Below, one piece after another: positions 18,531 through 27,750 of a stretch of 64,000 nucleotides of DNA. Position numbers and translations under genes: made by a program. A model generated the notes under the pieces. The model was not told the origin of the DNA. It made no database searches and worked only from the letters and a program-made list of their open reading frames with translations. Position 1 is the stretch's first letter. Every line of letters begins with the position of its first letter. The stretch spans positions 1 through 64,000 of the forward strand of contig VOPT01000045.1 in the NCBI GenBank assembly GCA_009594865.1, given 5' to 3'. The DNA is from Nitrospira sp. GTDB taxonomy: Bacteria > Nitrospirota > Nitrospiria > Nitrospirales > Nitrospiraceae.

Positions 18531-18620
18531 TTGTCTTCTCCCCCCTGGGCGTAGTACATATAGGGGCCTGATTGTGAAGAAAGGCCCTACTTGGTTCATT
18601 CTGAGATGAGGAGTGATGAG

Positions 18621-20030
18621 ATGGCCGGATCTCACGCACCAGCAACGTCCCTCTCCCTTTCTCCTTTCGCTGACCCCATCCTTGCCGCTCGCTTGGAGGC
18701 TCTGCGGCAACTCGCCGACGGGCTGACCGACCGTGTCGCCGTCATGGACCGGGACCTGAATGTGGTCTACGCGAATGATGCGGCCTGGACGAAGGATGGA
18801 GGGGCTGCCACTGCTGGCAAACCAGCCAAATGTTATCAAGCCTTTGTTCAATTGGAGGATCCCTGCGGAACCTGCCCGGCTGAATCCGTCTTCGAGACGC
18901 GGGAGGTTCGTACGGTTGCCTGTAACAGCTCTGGCGACGGCACGGCCTGCGGCATGCATCAAGCTTTCCCGCTCATGTCTGCGTCGGGCGATGTCGGGTC
19001 TGTGCTCGTCCTGTTTCATAAGGCATCGGATCCTCAGACCCTTCCGAAATCCCTCCTTCAGCAAAAATTGGGTCGGTCGCGTCCGGAACGCACCGAGTCG
19101 CGGTTGGGCGACCTCGTCGGCGCCAGTTCCGTCATGCAGCAGTTGTTTGACCTGATCCGGCTTGTGGCCGATAGCTCGGCGACCGTGCTGATCCAAGGTG
19201 AAAGCGGGACGGGAAAAGAACTTGTTGCCAGGACCATTCATCAAGCCAGCTATCGTCGCGACAAGCCGTTTGTGGTGGTGGACTGCGGCGCGCTCCCCGA
19301 GACCTTGCTCGAAAGTGAGCTCTTCGGCCATGTCAAAGGCGCGTTTACCGGCGCGGCCGGGGCCAAGCCGGGCTTGTTTGAAGAAGCCGACGGGGGAACC
19401 ATTTTCCTGGATGAGATTGCGGACACGTCCCCGACATTCCAGGCGAAATTGCTGCGAGTTCTACAGGAAGGCGAAATCAAGCGAGTCGGTGGAACTCAGC
19501 CCATTAAGATCGATGTCCGTGTCATTTCCGCCACCAATAAAGATTTAAACGATCTCGTCAAGGCGAAGGCTTTCCGACAAGACCTGTATTACCGCTTGGC
19601 CGTGTTACCTGTGCATTTGCCCCCACTGCGAGAGCGGAGAGCGGATATTCCGCTCTTGGTCAGCAAGTTTATCGCCGACTCATGCCAACGACACCGGCAA
19701 GAACTTCGTCAGGTGAGCGAAGAGGCCATGCGCGCCTTGACGGCTGCACCCTGGCAGGGAAATGTGCGAGAACTGCAGCACTATATCGAGCGGGCCGTCG
19801 TGACCACGACGCATCCCGAGTTGACCTGTACCGATCTGGTGAATTTGAAATCTCATGCCGAGCCCCTAGACCTGCGTAGCGTCGGGCGAGATGCGGCGAG
19901 GCAGGCTGAACGGGCCCGGATTCTTCAGGCCCTGCAGCAGACATCGGGAAACAGGATGAAGGCGGCTCGTCTTCTGAAGATCAGCCGAGCCAGCCTTTAT
20001 AATAAACTTCACGACTTCGGTATCCAGTAG
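18621..20030 (+). CDS. PAS-domain sigma-54 activator with Cys-rich sensor domain
   Basis: A 469-residue regulator with no receiver domain. The N-terminal PAS region (about 25-135) carries five Cys: C71, C82 and C85 (PCGTCP), C101 and C110. It could bind a metal, heme or Fe-S cluster, or sense redox state. The AAA+ domain has Walker A GESGTGKE (193-200) and a canonical GAFTGA loop (240-245). The C-terminal Fis HTH includes [19 protein letters not shown]. The start follows GAGGAG by 7 bases. The gene lies directly upstream of the MCO-2 gene, whose 5' region has a sigma-54 promoter, so it is the likely activator of MCO-2. Confidence 0.88.
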   Translation: MAGSHAPATSLSLSPFADPILAARLEALRQLADGLTDRVAVMDRDLNVVYANDAAWTKDGGAATAGKPAKCYQAFVQLEDPCGTCPAESVFETREVRTVACNSSGDGTACGMHQAFPLMSASGDVGSVLVLFHKASDPQTLPKSLLQQKLGRSRPERTESRLGDLVGASSVMQQLFDLIRLVADSSATVLIQGESGTGKELVARTIHQASYRRDKPFVVVDCGALPETLLESELFGHVKGAFTGAAGAKPGLFEEADGGTIFLDEIADTSPTFQAKLLRVLQEGEIKRVGGTQPIKIDVRVISATNKDLNDLVKAKAFRQDLYYRLAVLPVHLPPLRERRADIPLLVSKFIADSCQRHRQELRQVSEEAMRALTAAPWQGNVRELQHYIERAVVTTTHPELTCTDLVNLKSHAEPLDLRSVGRDAARQAERARILQALQQTSGNRMKAARLLKISRASLYNKLHDFGIQ

Positions 20031-20176
20031 CCAGGCAAAAGACCCTTCCGATCTGCCGCGTTGTTCCTGCTCCCGTCATATCAACAACTCCTTTCAGAAA
20101 CAGTTCGCTGGGTTCTTTCCCGCTGCCTGCGACTGCGATGTTTGCCCCATACCGCCCCATACTTGGCTATGTTGGC

Positions 20177-20192
20177 GTCCAGCCAATTGGAC
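20177..20192. promoter_or_regulatory. Possible upstream activator dyad
   Basis: GTCCA-N6-TGGAC is a 5-bp-arm inverted repeat about 165 to 180 bases upstream of the sigma-54 promoter of MCO-2. That distance suits an enhancer-binding activator. It is the only dyad I noticed in the upstream gap and the arms are short, so confidence is low. Confidence 0.2.
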
Positions 20193-20356
20193 AGTGCAAG
20201 TCATTGTATTCTAAGGTTCTATATCGACATCCCTGCAAGCTGTCTAATCGTCTAGAAAAACTGTAGCGTTTCACGCCTCTTCAATTCCTCCTACGAAGTT
20301 CCACAAGTTACTGAAAACATAGCACCTTTAAGCATCGCTAGGTATATCCCCAGCGG

Positions 20357-20372
20357 GGGCACACCAATTGCG
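20357..20372 (+). promoter_or_regulatory. Sigma-54 promoter for MCO-2
   Basis: GGGCACACCAATTGCG matches the -24/-12 consensus TGGCACG-N4-TTGCA. The invariant GG (20358-20359) and GC (20370-20371) are separated by exactly 10 bases. A sigma-54 activator gene ends 327 bases upstream. Transcription should begin near 20383, giving a leader of about 227 bases before the MCO-2 ATG. Confidence 0.7.
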
Positions 20373-20384
20373 ATGTTGGGCAGT

Positions 20385-20462
20385 GCTGGTGAAGGTGCGG
20401 GTGATTAGGACCGGCCTCCGAATGACCTGCTCCCTCGAACTTTGAGGACATCCTTCACCAGC
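20385..20462 (+). promoter_or_regulatory. Leader hairpin with following T-run upstream of MCO-2
   Basis: GCTGGTGAAGG (20385-20395) is perfectly complementary to CCTTCACCAGC (20452-20462), giving an 11-bp stem that encloses a smaller CCTC/GAGG hairpin. CCTTTTTTCC follows immediately. It would form at the very 5' end of a transcript from the sigma-54 promoter. A terminator-like stem and U-run placed before the gene suggests attenuation or a protective 5' structure. A second hairpin (CCCGCG, 20568-20573, with CGCGGG, 20580-20585) sits just before the RBS AAGGAGGGA. Confidence 0.5.
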
Positions 20463-20609
20463 CCTTTTTTCCTTTGGAGCGTTTCGTGGAGGAAGAGGGG
20501 AAGAGGCCGGAACAGCCGGGGTCCTGCCTGACGGAGGCCGGTCACACGACCACGTTTTTTAACCACTCCCGCGGAAGGGCGCGGGATTATCAAGGAGGGA
20601 GGCCGACAT

Positions 20610-23600
20610 ATGAGGTCTTCAGTGCAGTCAAAGCGCAGGCGCATCAGTCGCAAAGCGATGCTGAGCCTGCAAGCGGCGCTGCTCTCGGGCAGTTTGCTCG
20701 CGGCGCCGTGGGTGTTTGCAGCTGGGCCGGGCGATCAGTCGCACGAGGGACACGCGACGCCGGTTGCCATGCCTGGTTGGACTCAGACCCTCAAGGGTCA
20801 GACCGTGGTGGAAAACGCCATGGAGGGTCGGGCCGGTAATGCAGAGAAGATGGAGATGCAGCACCACCGCCTGATGGAGAAGTTGGAACAGCAGGCGCAG
20901 ACGGATGCGAAGGCGCAACAAACCTCCGGTGCATTCAACGAAATGTCGATGATGCACCAGTATATGGGGCAGGATGGCAGCAGCTTCCTGCTGGCCTCCG
21001 ATTCGTCGAAGGGTGAGCCGGTCATGACATCGGGCGGAAAATGTCCCGCCAATGCGCCGGTGAAGACGTACGACGTGTCGATGATCAACATCGAAATCAG
21101 CTTGAATCGCTGGTTGGACTTCTATCCCGGGTACATGTACGTCCATACCGGGGAGATCGACAAGGTTCGCGCGGAAGAAGCCAAGAATAAGGAAGCGCGC
21201 GAAAAAGATGGATTTGATCCTGGTGCGGTGACCACCGGAAACCAGGGCGACGCAATTCAACCGTTGGTGCTCCGTGCCAACCAGGGTGATTGCGTCAGGA
21301 TGACGTTGCGCAATCAGATGGAAGGCGAGGATGGCAGCTTGGTTATCCAGGCCTCCAGCATGATTGTGAGCTCGACGGGTAAGCCTGCCACGACGACGAA
21401 CCCGGATACGGTGGTGTCGCCGGGTAAGGCGCAGGAGTTCGAGTGGTACATCCATCCGAACATGCAGGAAGGTGTGCGTCAGTTCCACTCCTGGAGCCAT
21501 GATCGCGAGTTGACGGTGCTGGGTCTCTTCGGCGCCTTCATCGTTGAGCCCAAAGGTTCCAAGTACCTCGATCCGCTTGGCACGGGCGCCGCGCCTGACA
21601 CCACCGGCGGATGGCAAGTCATGATCGACAACGGGTCCGGACCGGACTTCCGCGAGTTCGTGTTGTTCTATCACGAGATCGGCGACGAAGCCTTCCGGCC
21701 GCTGAACAAGAAGGGTGACTTCTTGCCGCAGCGAGATCCGTTGACGGACGCCTATCGTCCGGGTGGCCGCGCGATCAATTATCGCAGCGAGCCGTTCGGC
21801 ATCGATCAGATGCATTTGCAGCATGAATATTTCGGCTTCGAAGATGAGTCGCTGGCCTACAGCGCCTACACCTTCGGTGATCCTCCCACCACGGTAGCCC
21901 GCGGCTACATTGGTGACCCGGTCAAGTGGCGGTTGGTCCATGGTGGATCCGAAGTGTTCCACTCTCACCATCCGCACAGCGGAACCATCCGCTGGCAGCG
22001 CAGCCCGGGGACTGAACCGAACACCCTCTGGGCGATGGGACAGGACGGCCCCGTGAAGTATCCTGTGGTCCGGACGAAGTCCGATCGGGTGGACGTGGAA
22101 GTGGTTGGTCCATCCGAAGCGCTCGACTTGGAACCGGAATGCGGCGGCGGTGGCTGTCAGCACCTGGCCGGCGAATTCCTCTATCACTGCCACGTCGCGC
22201 ACCACTATGTGGCGGGCATGTGGGGGTACGGCCGGTTCTACAATACGTTGCAGGTCGGCAATGCGCACACCGACACGATGCCGGATATGCGCGAATTGCC
22301 CGATCGTGTGGGCCGTATGAAGCAGGGTGTCTCGTCGGATAAGTTGATCGGCACGACCGTCGACTGGTTCGGCAAGACCTTCAAGATCGTCGACAAGAGC
22401 CAGAAGACGAACTGGAAGTCCGATCCTGTGATCGTGAACATCAAGGATTGGGTGGAGATGTTCGTGCCGGCTCAGGGGCAACCGGGCCACACCAACGATG
22501 AGAAGGGCCAGATCATGGCCTACGATTCAACGGTGTGGGACTGGAAGTGGGACGGCAACATCGCCCGCGGCGAGCGGGAGAGCACCGCTCCGAATCCGAA
22601 GTATGCCTGGGCCGCCAAGTGGGACGACAGCACCAGACCGGCGATCCTGTTCGATCCGACGACAGGAAAAATGGCCTGGCCGTTGTTCAAGCCGCACTTC
22701 GGCAAACGTGTGCCGTTCTCGGCGAATCACAGCGGTGCGCCATGGTTGGAGCCGATTCACCAGGATGCAAACGGTGAGCGGACCTCCGAGCCGGCGTTGC
22801 CGGGCGAACAGGGCCGTTGGAGCTTGTGCCCTGACAATGCCAATCGGAAGCATTACAATATTCACTTTGTCCGCATGCCGATCACCCTCGCCAAGAAGCA
22901 AGGGAAAGAGCCGGCCATGGTGGACAAGGATGGTCTGATCTACGTGCTTCACGAAGAAGAGCGTTTGACCAGAGCCAATGACGATCTGAAACTGCCCGCC
23001 GTCATCCGCGCCAACGTGTACGACTGCGTGGACTTGTTGTTGACCAGCGAATGGGACGACGACGATTACACGAACTTCCAGTCGTCCAAGATCAACATCC
23101 ATCCCCACTTCTTCCAGTTCGACACCGGGAATTCCGACGGTGTCATCTCCGGGATGGAGTACGAAATGTCGGTCCGGCCGTTCACCATGTGGGGGAAGAA
23201 GACCAAGCATGGTTTGCCGGCTCCGATGGTCGCGAAGCTGACCGGCGAAGCCAAAGCCGGCGCCTCCTCCATTAAGATCCAGATGGCGCCCGGCGCCACC
23301 GCGTTCCACGTCAACACCGAGTTGATGGTGGGCATGGATTGTTTGGAGAAGGGCAACGATCCTGCCGCGTCACTGCCGCGGGATAAGAGCTGTCAGGAAG
23401 TCGCTCGGGTCAAGGAGATCAAGGGCGATGTGGTCACGTTCTTCAAGCCGCTGAAGCACAACCACCCGGCGGGCGATCTCGTATCGCCGGAGTTCGTGCG
23501 GTATCGGTGGTGGGTGGACGTGGATATGGGCACGGTGTTCTGGCATGACCACGCGTTCGGCGCGACGACCTGGCCCCATGGCGGGTTCGGCGTGACGATC

Positions 23601-25547
23601 GTGGAGCCATACGGATCCACCTATCATGATCCGAAGAACGGCAAGTTGGTGTATAGCGGTCCGATCGCGGACATTCACAGCAACGAGCCGATCGGTGCCG
23701 GTGTCAGCGGGAGCTTCCGTGAGTTGATGGTCTCCATCCACGACACGGTTCCGCACACCGTCAACGTCATTGAAGCCGGCAATCCTCCCGGACAGCCGAT
23801 CGAAGTGGCGCTGGAAGCAGGAAAAACGGTGTCCTTCCAGATGCCGGACAAGATCCTGAATGCGCCGAACAAGTACATCAACGGCGGTACGCACACGACC
23901 GGTAGCGGTTTCAACTTCCGCGCGGCTCCGTTTGCACAGCGCCTGTCCAACAATCCGGACACCTCCAAGCTGTTCAGCAGCGCGGTCCACGGTGATCCGG
24001 GTACGCCGCTTGTGCGGGCGTACACGGGCGACACCATGGTGTTCCGCCTGTTGCATCAGCTCATGAACGAATCCCACGTCTGGACGATCGCCGGACATAC
24101 CTTCCTCACGGAACGGTACGCGGCGGATGCCAACCGGAAGAACTCGATTCACGTCGGGATCGCCGAACGGTATGACCTCGTGACCAAGGCGGGCGGATTC
24201 CAGGGTATGCCGGGCGACTACATCCACTTCAACGGCAGAACGTCACACTTCGCCGAAGGTGGATGGGGCATCCTGCGCGTGCTCGATAAGCCAGTGGCGG
24301 ATCTGATGCCGTTGCCCAAGGGGACCAATCCTCTCGGGATCCCGGCGACACCAAATTCCGTCTGTCCGTCGGATTCTCCGGTGAAGAGCTTCAACGTCGT
24401 GGCGTTGGATCGTCCGATGAAGCTCAATCCGAAGGCCCCGGATGCGATCGAGGTGGACTTCGAGCGGAAGATCGAAATGACCATGCCGGAAGGCAAGATC
24501 TTCGCGCTGGAGGAAGAAGCCGCGACCGTGGCGGGCAACGTGATGCCGAATCCGCTCACGCTGCGCGCGAATCTGGGCGATTGCATCAAGGTGAATCTGA
24601 AGAACAAGATGAAGGCGAGCCGGGCGTCGTTCTTTGCGCCGGGCCTGGCCTTCGATCCGAAAGACAGCCAAGGCTTGAACGTCGGCAACAATGCCGGCGA
24701 CCAGACCGTGGCTCCGGGCGAGAGCCGCACCTACACCTATTACGCGCATCCTTTGAACAAGGAAACGACGTCGTTGGTGTGGGACGGTGGCAACGTCGTC
24801 GTCAATCCGCGCAACGGATTGTATGGCGCGATCGTCATCGGTCCGAAGGGATCGCAGTATCGTGATCCAATCACCGGTGCCGATGTATCACAGAAGAATG
24901 TGTGGCGAGCCGACGTCATCGTCGACACCACACTGACTGAGAACGCCGGCAAGCGGAACTATCGTGACGTGGCCCTCTTCTTCCAAGACGAGGACAACAT
25001 CATCGGCACCGCGTTCATGCCCTATGTGCAGAACGTGGCCGGTTTGACGTCGGTGAACTACCGCGCTGAACCGTACAAGTTCCGCGAAGAACAAGGCTGC
25101 TCGCTGGGCAAAATCTTCCAGCCCTGCGCGGTGGACAAGCCCGAGGATCCTGTGACGCCTCTGATCGAAGCGCACGCGGGTGACGCGATCCGTATCCACG
25201 TGATCGGGGCGAACAGCGAGCAGAACGGCATGTTTAGTGTCGAAGGCCATGAGTGGCCGATCGAGCCGTACATGCCGGGTGCCGACATGATCAGCGTCGT
25301 GGAGTACGCTGGGTCTGAGACCCTCGATGTCTTCATCCGTGGCGGTGCGGGCGGACCGTATCGTCAGGTGGGTGACTTCGTGTGGTCGAATGCACGGCTG
25401 CCCTACACGCAGTCCGGACAGTGGGGCTATCTGCGCGTCTTGCCGACCGGCGATTCGCGAATTCAGCCTCTCAGCGCAAGTGGTTCCGGTGCACGTCAAG
25501 CCGAAGTGCAGCCTGAGCCGCAGGCGATTCCGACGGCCATGAAGTAA
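20610..25547 (+). CDS. Giant multicopper oxidase MCO-2 (MofA/MnxG-like size class)
   Basis: A 1645-residue protein with a signal peptide (basic start, hydrophobic LSLQAALLSGSLLAA, cleavage near VFA|AGP) and AGGAGG 11 bases before the ATG. The complete type 1/type 3 copper motifs are in the N-terminal half: HSHHPH (451-456, HxxHxH) and HCHVAHHYVAGM (526-537, HCHxxxHxxxxM). HxH motifs come later: HPH (831-833) and WHDH (978-981). Later repeats keep the fold but lose the Cys (HFNGRTSHFAEGGWG). This order, with the Cys motif ahead of the HxH motifs, differs from three-domain laccases and fits very large multi-cupredoxin oxidases. Mn(II), Fe(II) or Cu(I) are possible substrates; none is proven. 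It probably acts outside the inner membrane. Confidence 0.88.
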   Translation: MRSSVQSKRRRISRKAMLSLQAALLSGSLLAAPWVFAAGPGDQSHEGHATPVAMPGWTQTLKGQTVVENAMEGRAGNAEKMEMQHHRLMEKLEQQAQTDAKAQQTSGAFNEMSMMHQYMGQDGSSFLLASDSSKGEPVMTSGGKCPANAPVKTYDVSMINIEISLNRWLDFYPGYMYVHTGEIDKVRAEEAKNKEAREKDGFDPGAVTTGNQGDAIQPLVLRANQGDCVRMTLRNQMEGEDGSLVIQASSMIVSSTGKPATTTNPDTVVSPGKAQEFEWYIHPNMQEGVRQFHSWSHDRELTVLGLFGAFIVEPKGSKYLDPLGTGAAPDTTGGWQVMIDNGSGPDFREFVLFYHEIGDEAFRPLNKKGDFLPQRDPLTDAYRPGGRAINYRSEPFGIDQMHLQHEYFGFEDESLAYSAYTFGDPPTTVARGYIGDPVKWRLVHGGSEVFHSHHPHSGTIRWQRSPGTEPNTLWAMGQDGPVKYPVVRTKSDRVDVEVVGPSEALDLEPECGGGGCQHLAGEFLYHCHVAHHYVAGMWGYGRFYNTLQVGNAHTDTMPDMRELPDRVGRMKQGVSSDKLIGTTVDWFGKTFKIVDKSQKTNWKSDPVIVNIKDWVEMFVPAQGQPGHTNDEKGQIMAYDSTVWDWKWDGNIARGERESTAPNPKYAWAAKWDDSTRPAILFDPTTGKMAWPLFKPHFGKRVPFSANHSGAPWLEPIHQDANGERTSEPALPGEQGRWSLCPDNANRKHYNIHFVRMPITLAKKQGKEPAMVDKDGLIYVLHEEERLTRANDDLKLPAVIRANVYDCVDLLLTSEWDDDDYTNFQSSKINIHPHFFQFDTGNSDGVISGMEYEMSVRPFTMWGKKTKHGLPAPMVAKLTGEAKAGASSIKIQMAPGATAFHVNTELMVGMDCLEKGNDPAASLPRDKSCQEVARVKEIKGDVVTFFKPLKHNHPAGDLVSPEFVRYRWWVDVDMGTVFWHDHAFGATTWPHGGFGVTIVEPYGSTYHDPKNGKLVYSGPIADIHSNEPIGAGVSGSFRELMVSIHDTVPHTVNVIEAGNPPGQPIEVALEAGKTVSFQMPDKILNAPNKYINGGTHTTGSGFNFRAAPFAQRLSNNPDTSKLFSSAVHGDPGTPLVRAYTGDTMVFRLLHQLMNESHVWTIAGHTFLTERYAADANRKNSIHVGIAERYDLVTKAGGFQGMPGDYIHFNGRTSHFAEGGWGILRVLDKPVADLMPLPKGTNPLGIPATPNSVCPSDSPVKSFNVVALDRPMKLNPKAPDAIEVDFERKIEMTMPEGKIFALEEEAATVAGNVMPNPLTLRANLGDCIKVNLKNKMKASRASFFAPGLAFDPKDSQGLNVGNNAGDQTVAPGESRTYTYYAHPLNKETTSLVWDGGNVVVNPRNGLYGAIVIGPKGSQYRDPITGADVSQKNVWRADVIVDTTLTENAGKRNYRDVALFFQDEDNIIGTAFMPYVQNVAGLTSVNYRAEPYKFREEQGCSLGKIFQPCAVDKPEDPVTPLIEAHAGDAIRIHVIGANSEQNGMFSVEGHEWPIEPYMPGADMISVVEYAGSETLDVFIRGGAGGPYRQVGDFVWSNARLPYTQSGQWGYLRVLPTGDSRIQPLSASGSGARQAEVQPEPQAIPTAMK

Positions 25548-25572
25548 GCAGGCACGTCATGGCGTAACACCG

Positions 25573-25609
25573 GATGGGGGAGCTGCCTGTTTCATGCAGC
25601 TCCCCCATC
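25573..25609 (+). terminator. Strong terminator hairpin after MCO-2
   Basis: A perfect 14-bp inverted repeat, GATGGGGGAGCTGC (25573-25586) and GCAGCTCCCCCATC (25596-25609), has a 9-base loop and is followed by TGCGTTTTGAG. It lies 25 bases after the MCO-2 stop and separates it from the blue copper gene. Confidence 0.75.
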
Positions 25610-25714
25610 TGCGTTTTGAGTTTCGAGAAAGGAAAAGGAATTGAGTGATGGGTTCCCTGTATGATCACGATGAGAGCCCGACCATACAGCAACCCATCAC
25701 AGAGGAGGCCGGTT

Positions 25715-26704
25715 GTGACATTGGGTATTACAGAACAGAGCGAGCAACAGCAGATCACGCATTGTTTGTCAGTGTGGAAGTTAGCCATAGCGGCGATGAC
25801 GATCGTCGGGTTCCTTGCGAACGATCCGGCGTCGGCCTATGAAGAAATCACGGTGTCCGAGGGAGGGACGCTGACAGGAATCGTCAAGTTGGAAGGGGCG
25901 GTTCCGAAACCCAAGGGGTACAACCTGACCACTTTGCCTGACCCGTACTATTGCGGGCGCATTTCCGACGGCGAAGGCTGGCGTATTTTGCAGCCGTTTA
26001 ATGTCGGACCTCAGGGAGAGTTTCGAGAAGTGGTGGTCTATTTGGAAGGGATCGACAAAGGGAAACCCTTTGCGGAAAAAGAAGTGCCGCAAGTCGAAGC
26101 CAAGGACTGCCTGTTCCTACCGTTTACGACCGTCGTGCGTGACGACCAATCGGTGACGGTCGTGAATATGGATCCGGTCATGCACGACATTCAAGCCTAT
26201 GAAACGTCGAATTTAGGCGCGCGGGTCTTGTTCAACGTGCCGTTGCCGATGAACCCGCAACACCCACGGAATTTCAAGGACCGTACCGAGGCCGGGATGT
26301 ATCACAAACACATGGCCGGTCCGCCGATGAAGGAGCTGGTCAAGCTCAGCAAAGGCCGCCGGATCTTTGTGATGCAATGTGGTTTCCACGCCTACATGGA
26401 GAGTTGGGGAGTCGCCATTACCAATCCATACTTCGCTAAGACAGACGAAGCGGGCCGGTTCACTATGACCGATGTGCCGCCTGGCACCTATAAGCTGGTG
26501 GTGTGGCATCCTTATATCAGGACGGCCACGGAACGAACTATCACCATTGGCCCCAAAGGAACCGTTGAAACGACTATCGGGGTTCCGGCGCCGACGGGCC
26601 GGCTGTATGCCAACGAGGTGTTGGATCATGCCTATACCCGATACAACGTCACTGAGGAAGCGAAGAAGGAGATCGATCCCTTGCTCCAAAAGCAGGAGCA
26701 TTGA
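25715..26704 (+). CDS. Secreted blue copper (amicyanin-type) protein, second copy
   Basis: A 329-residue paralogue of the protein at 3186-3968. The GTG start is chosen from GAGGAGG 8 bases upstream; a signal peptide follows (LAIAAMTIVGFLA, cleavage near ASA|YEE). The type 1 copper ligand set is H157 (MHDIQ), C222, H225 and M228 in CGFHAYM. The C-terminal carboxypeptidase-regulatory-like domain is TDEAGRFTMTDVPPGTYKL. It has an insert relative to the first copy between the His ligand and the Cys loop, with HPRNF and MYHKHM that could add metal ligands. A probable electron carrier working with MCO-2 and the SUMF1 proteins that follow. Confidence 0.75.
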   Translation: MTLGITEQSEQQQITHCLSVWKLAIAAMTIVGFLANDPASAYEEITVSEGGTLTGIVKLEGAVPKPKGYNLTTLPDPYYCGRISDGEGWRILQPFNVGPQGEFREVVVYLEGIDKGKPFAEKEVPQVEAKDCLFLPFTTVVRDDQSVTVVNMDPVMHDIQAYETSNLGARVLFNVPLPMNPQHPRNFKDRTEAGMYHKHMAGPPMKELVKLSKGRRIFVMQCGFHAYMESWGVAITNPYFAKTDEAGRFTMTDVPPGTYKLVVWHPYIRTATERTITIGPKGTVETTIGVPAPTGRLYANEVLDHAYTRYNVTEEAKKEIDPLLQKQEH

Positions 26705-26785
26705 GTGGGTCGCGCAAGCAGCACCGTGGTCGTGAGGCATTGGAATCACTGATCCAGTGACTAATGAGTGTGGAGCAGTAAGGCA

Positions 26786-27718
26786 ATGAATACGTGGCTA
26801 CCAGGTTTTCTCTCGGCACTTATAGTGGGAGTTGCCACCGGACTGGTGCTCGGCTCTGTTGCGCCGAGCCACGCCGACCATGAATTGCCCAAACCGCCGC
26901 CGCTCTGGTCTCCGCTCGATGAGCCGGAGCGGCTCGCGTTAATCGAGGTGCCAAACGGGATGGCCGACGTGCCGGCCGGTCCCTTCTTAATGGGTAGCGA
27001 TCCGAAGTTCGATCGTGCCGCAGGGCCGCAGGAATTGCCTCAGCATCAGGTATACGTCGATGCGTTCACCATCGACCGGTACGAAGTCAGCAATGTGAAC
27101 TATCTCCGGTACGTATTGGCGACGGGTGCGGCGTGGCCCCACTACTGGCGTGCCCAGCCCTTCCCAGAGAAGATGGCCAAACATCCGGTCATTGGGGTGT
27201 CGTGGCGGGAAGCCGATGCCTATTGCCGGTGGCGGGGGGCTCGTTTGCCGACCGAAGCCGAATGGGAAAAAGCGGCACGGGGCGAGGACGGGCGGATGTT
27301 CCCCTGGGGCAATGAGCCGGCCGGGTGGATCAAGAGCAACATTGCACATCCAGGTTCGAAGCGAGGGGCGAAGTACCCGCCGCTGGCCAATGTGGATCGC
27401 TACGACAACGGTGTGAGTCCCTATGGAGTGCACCAACTCGCCGGGAATGTGAGCGAATGGGTTTCTGATTGGTTCGATCCCGAATACTACCGGCGTCAGG
27501 AAAATCGTAACCCGCAAGGACCGGCATCGGGCCAGGATAAAGTGTTTCGGGGCGGATCGTGGAATGAGGATCCCGAGGTGGCCCGTTCCGCCGGACGCAA
27601 CGCCGGAGGGCTGGACCACTGGAGTTACCTGACAGGGTTTCGTTGTGCAACATCTGGCGAAAGCGGTCGTCAGCTTTCGTCCATCGATCCGGCTATGGGA
27701 CGCACTACGGATCGATGA
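26786..27718 (+). CDS. SUMF1/FGE-fold exported protein, copy 1
   Basis: A 310-residue protein with a signal peptide ending SHA|DHE. The SUMF1 fold is shown by [88 protein letters not shown] and [11 protein letters not shown], ending TGFRCATSG. The region that holds the CxxxxC active-site pair in formylglycine-generating enzymes reads ARSAGR, so it is not expected to oxidise sulfatase cysteines. It lies between the blue copper gene and a second SUMF1 gene 32 bases on, probably in one operon. ATG 26786 is chosen; GTG 26768 is possible. Confidence 0.8.
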   Translation: MNTWLPGFLSALIVGVATGLVLGSVAPSHADHELPKPPPLWSPLDEPERLALIEVPNGMADVPAGPFLMGSDPKFDRAAGPQELPQHQVYVDAFTIDRYEVSNVNYLRYVLATGAAWPHYWRAQPFPEKMAKHPVIGVSWREADAYCRWRGARLPTEAEWEKAARGEDGRMFPWGNEPAGWIKSNIAHPGSKRGAKYPPLANVDRYDNGVSPYGVHQLAGNVSEWVSDWFDPEYYRRQENRNPQGPASGQDKVFRGGSWNEDPEVARSAGRNAGGLDHWSYLTGFRCATSGESGRQLSSIDPAMGRTTDR

Positions 27719-27750
27719 TTTTTGACGGCAGGACAATGAGGAGGCCAGAG

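Noticed and set aside
20061..20255. 64-codon frame between the sigma-54 activator and MCO-2
   Set aside because: No RBS, no family, and it lies in the likely enhancer region of the sigma-54 promoter.
20628..22490. Minus-strand 620-codon frame opposite MCO-2
   Set aside because: Rich in His, Arg and Val with no domain. It is the complement of the MCO-2 coding frame, which has signal peptide, RBS and copper motifs.
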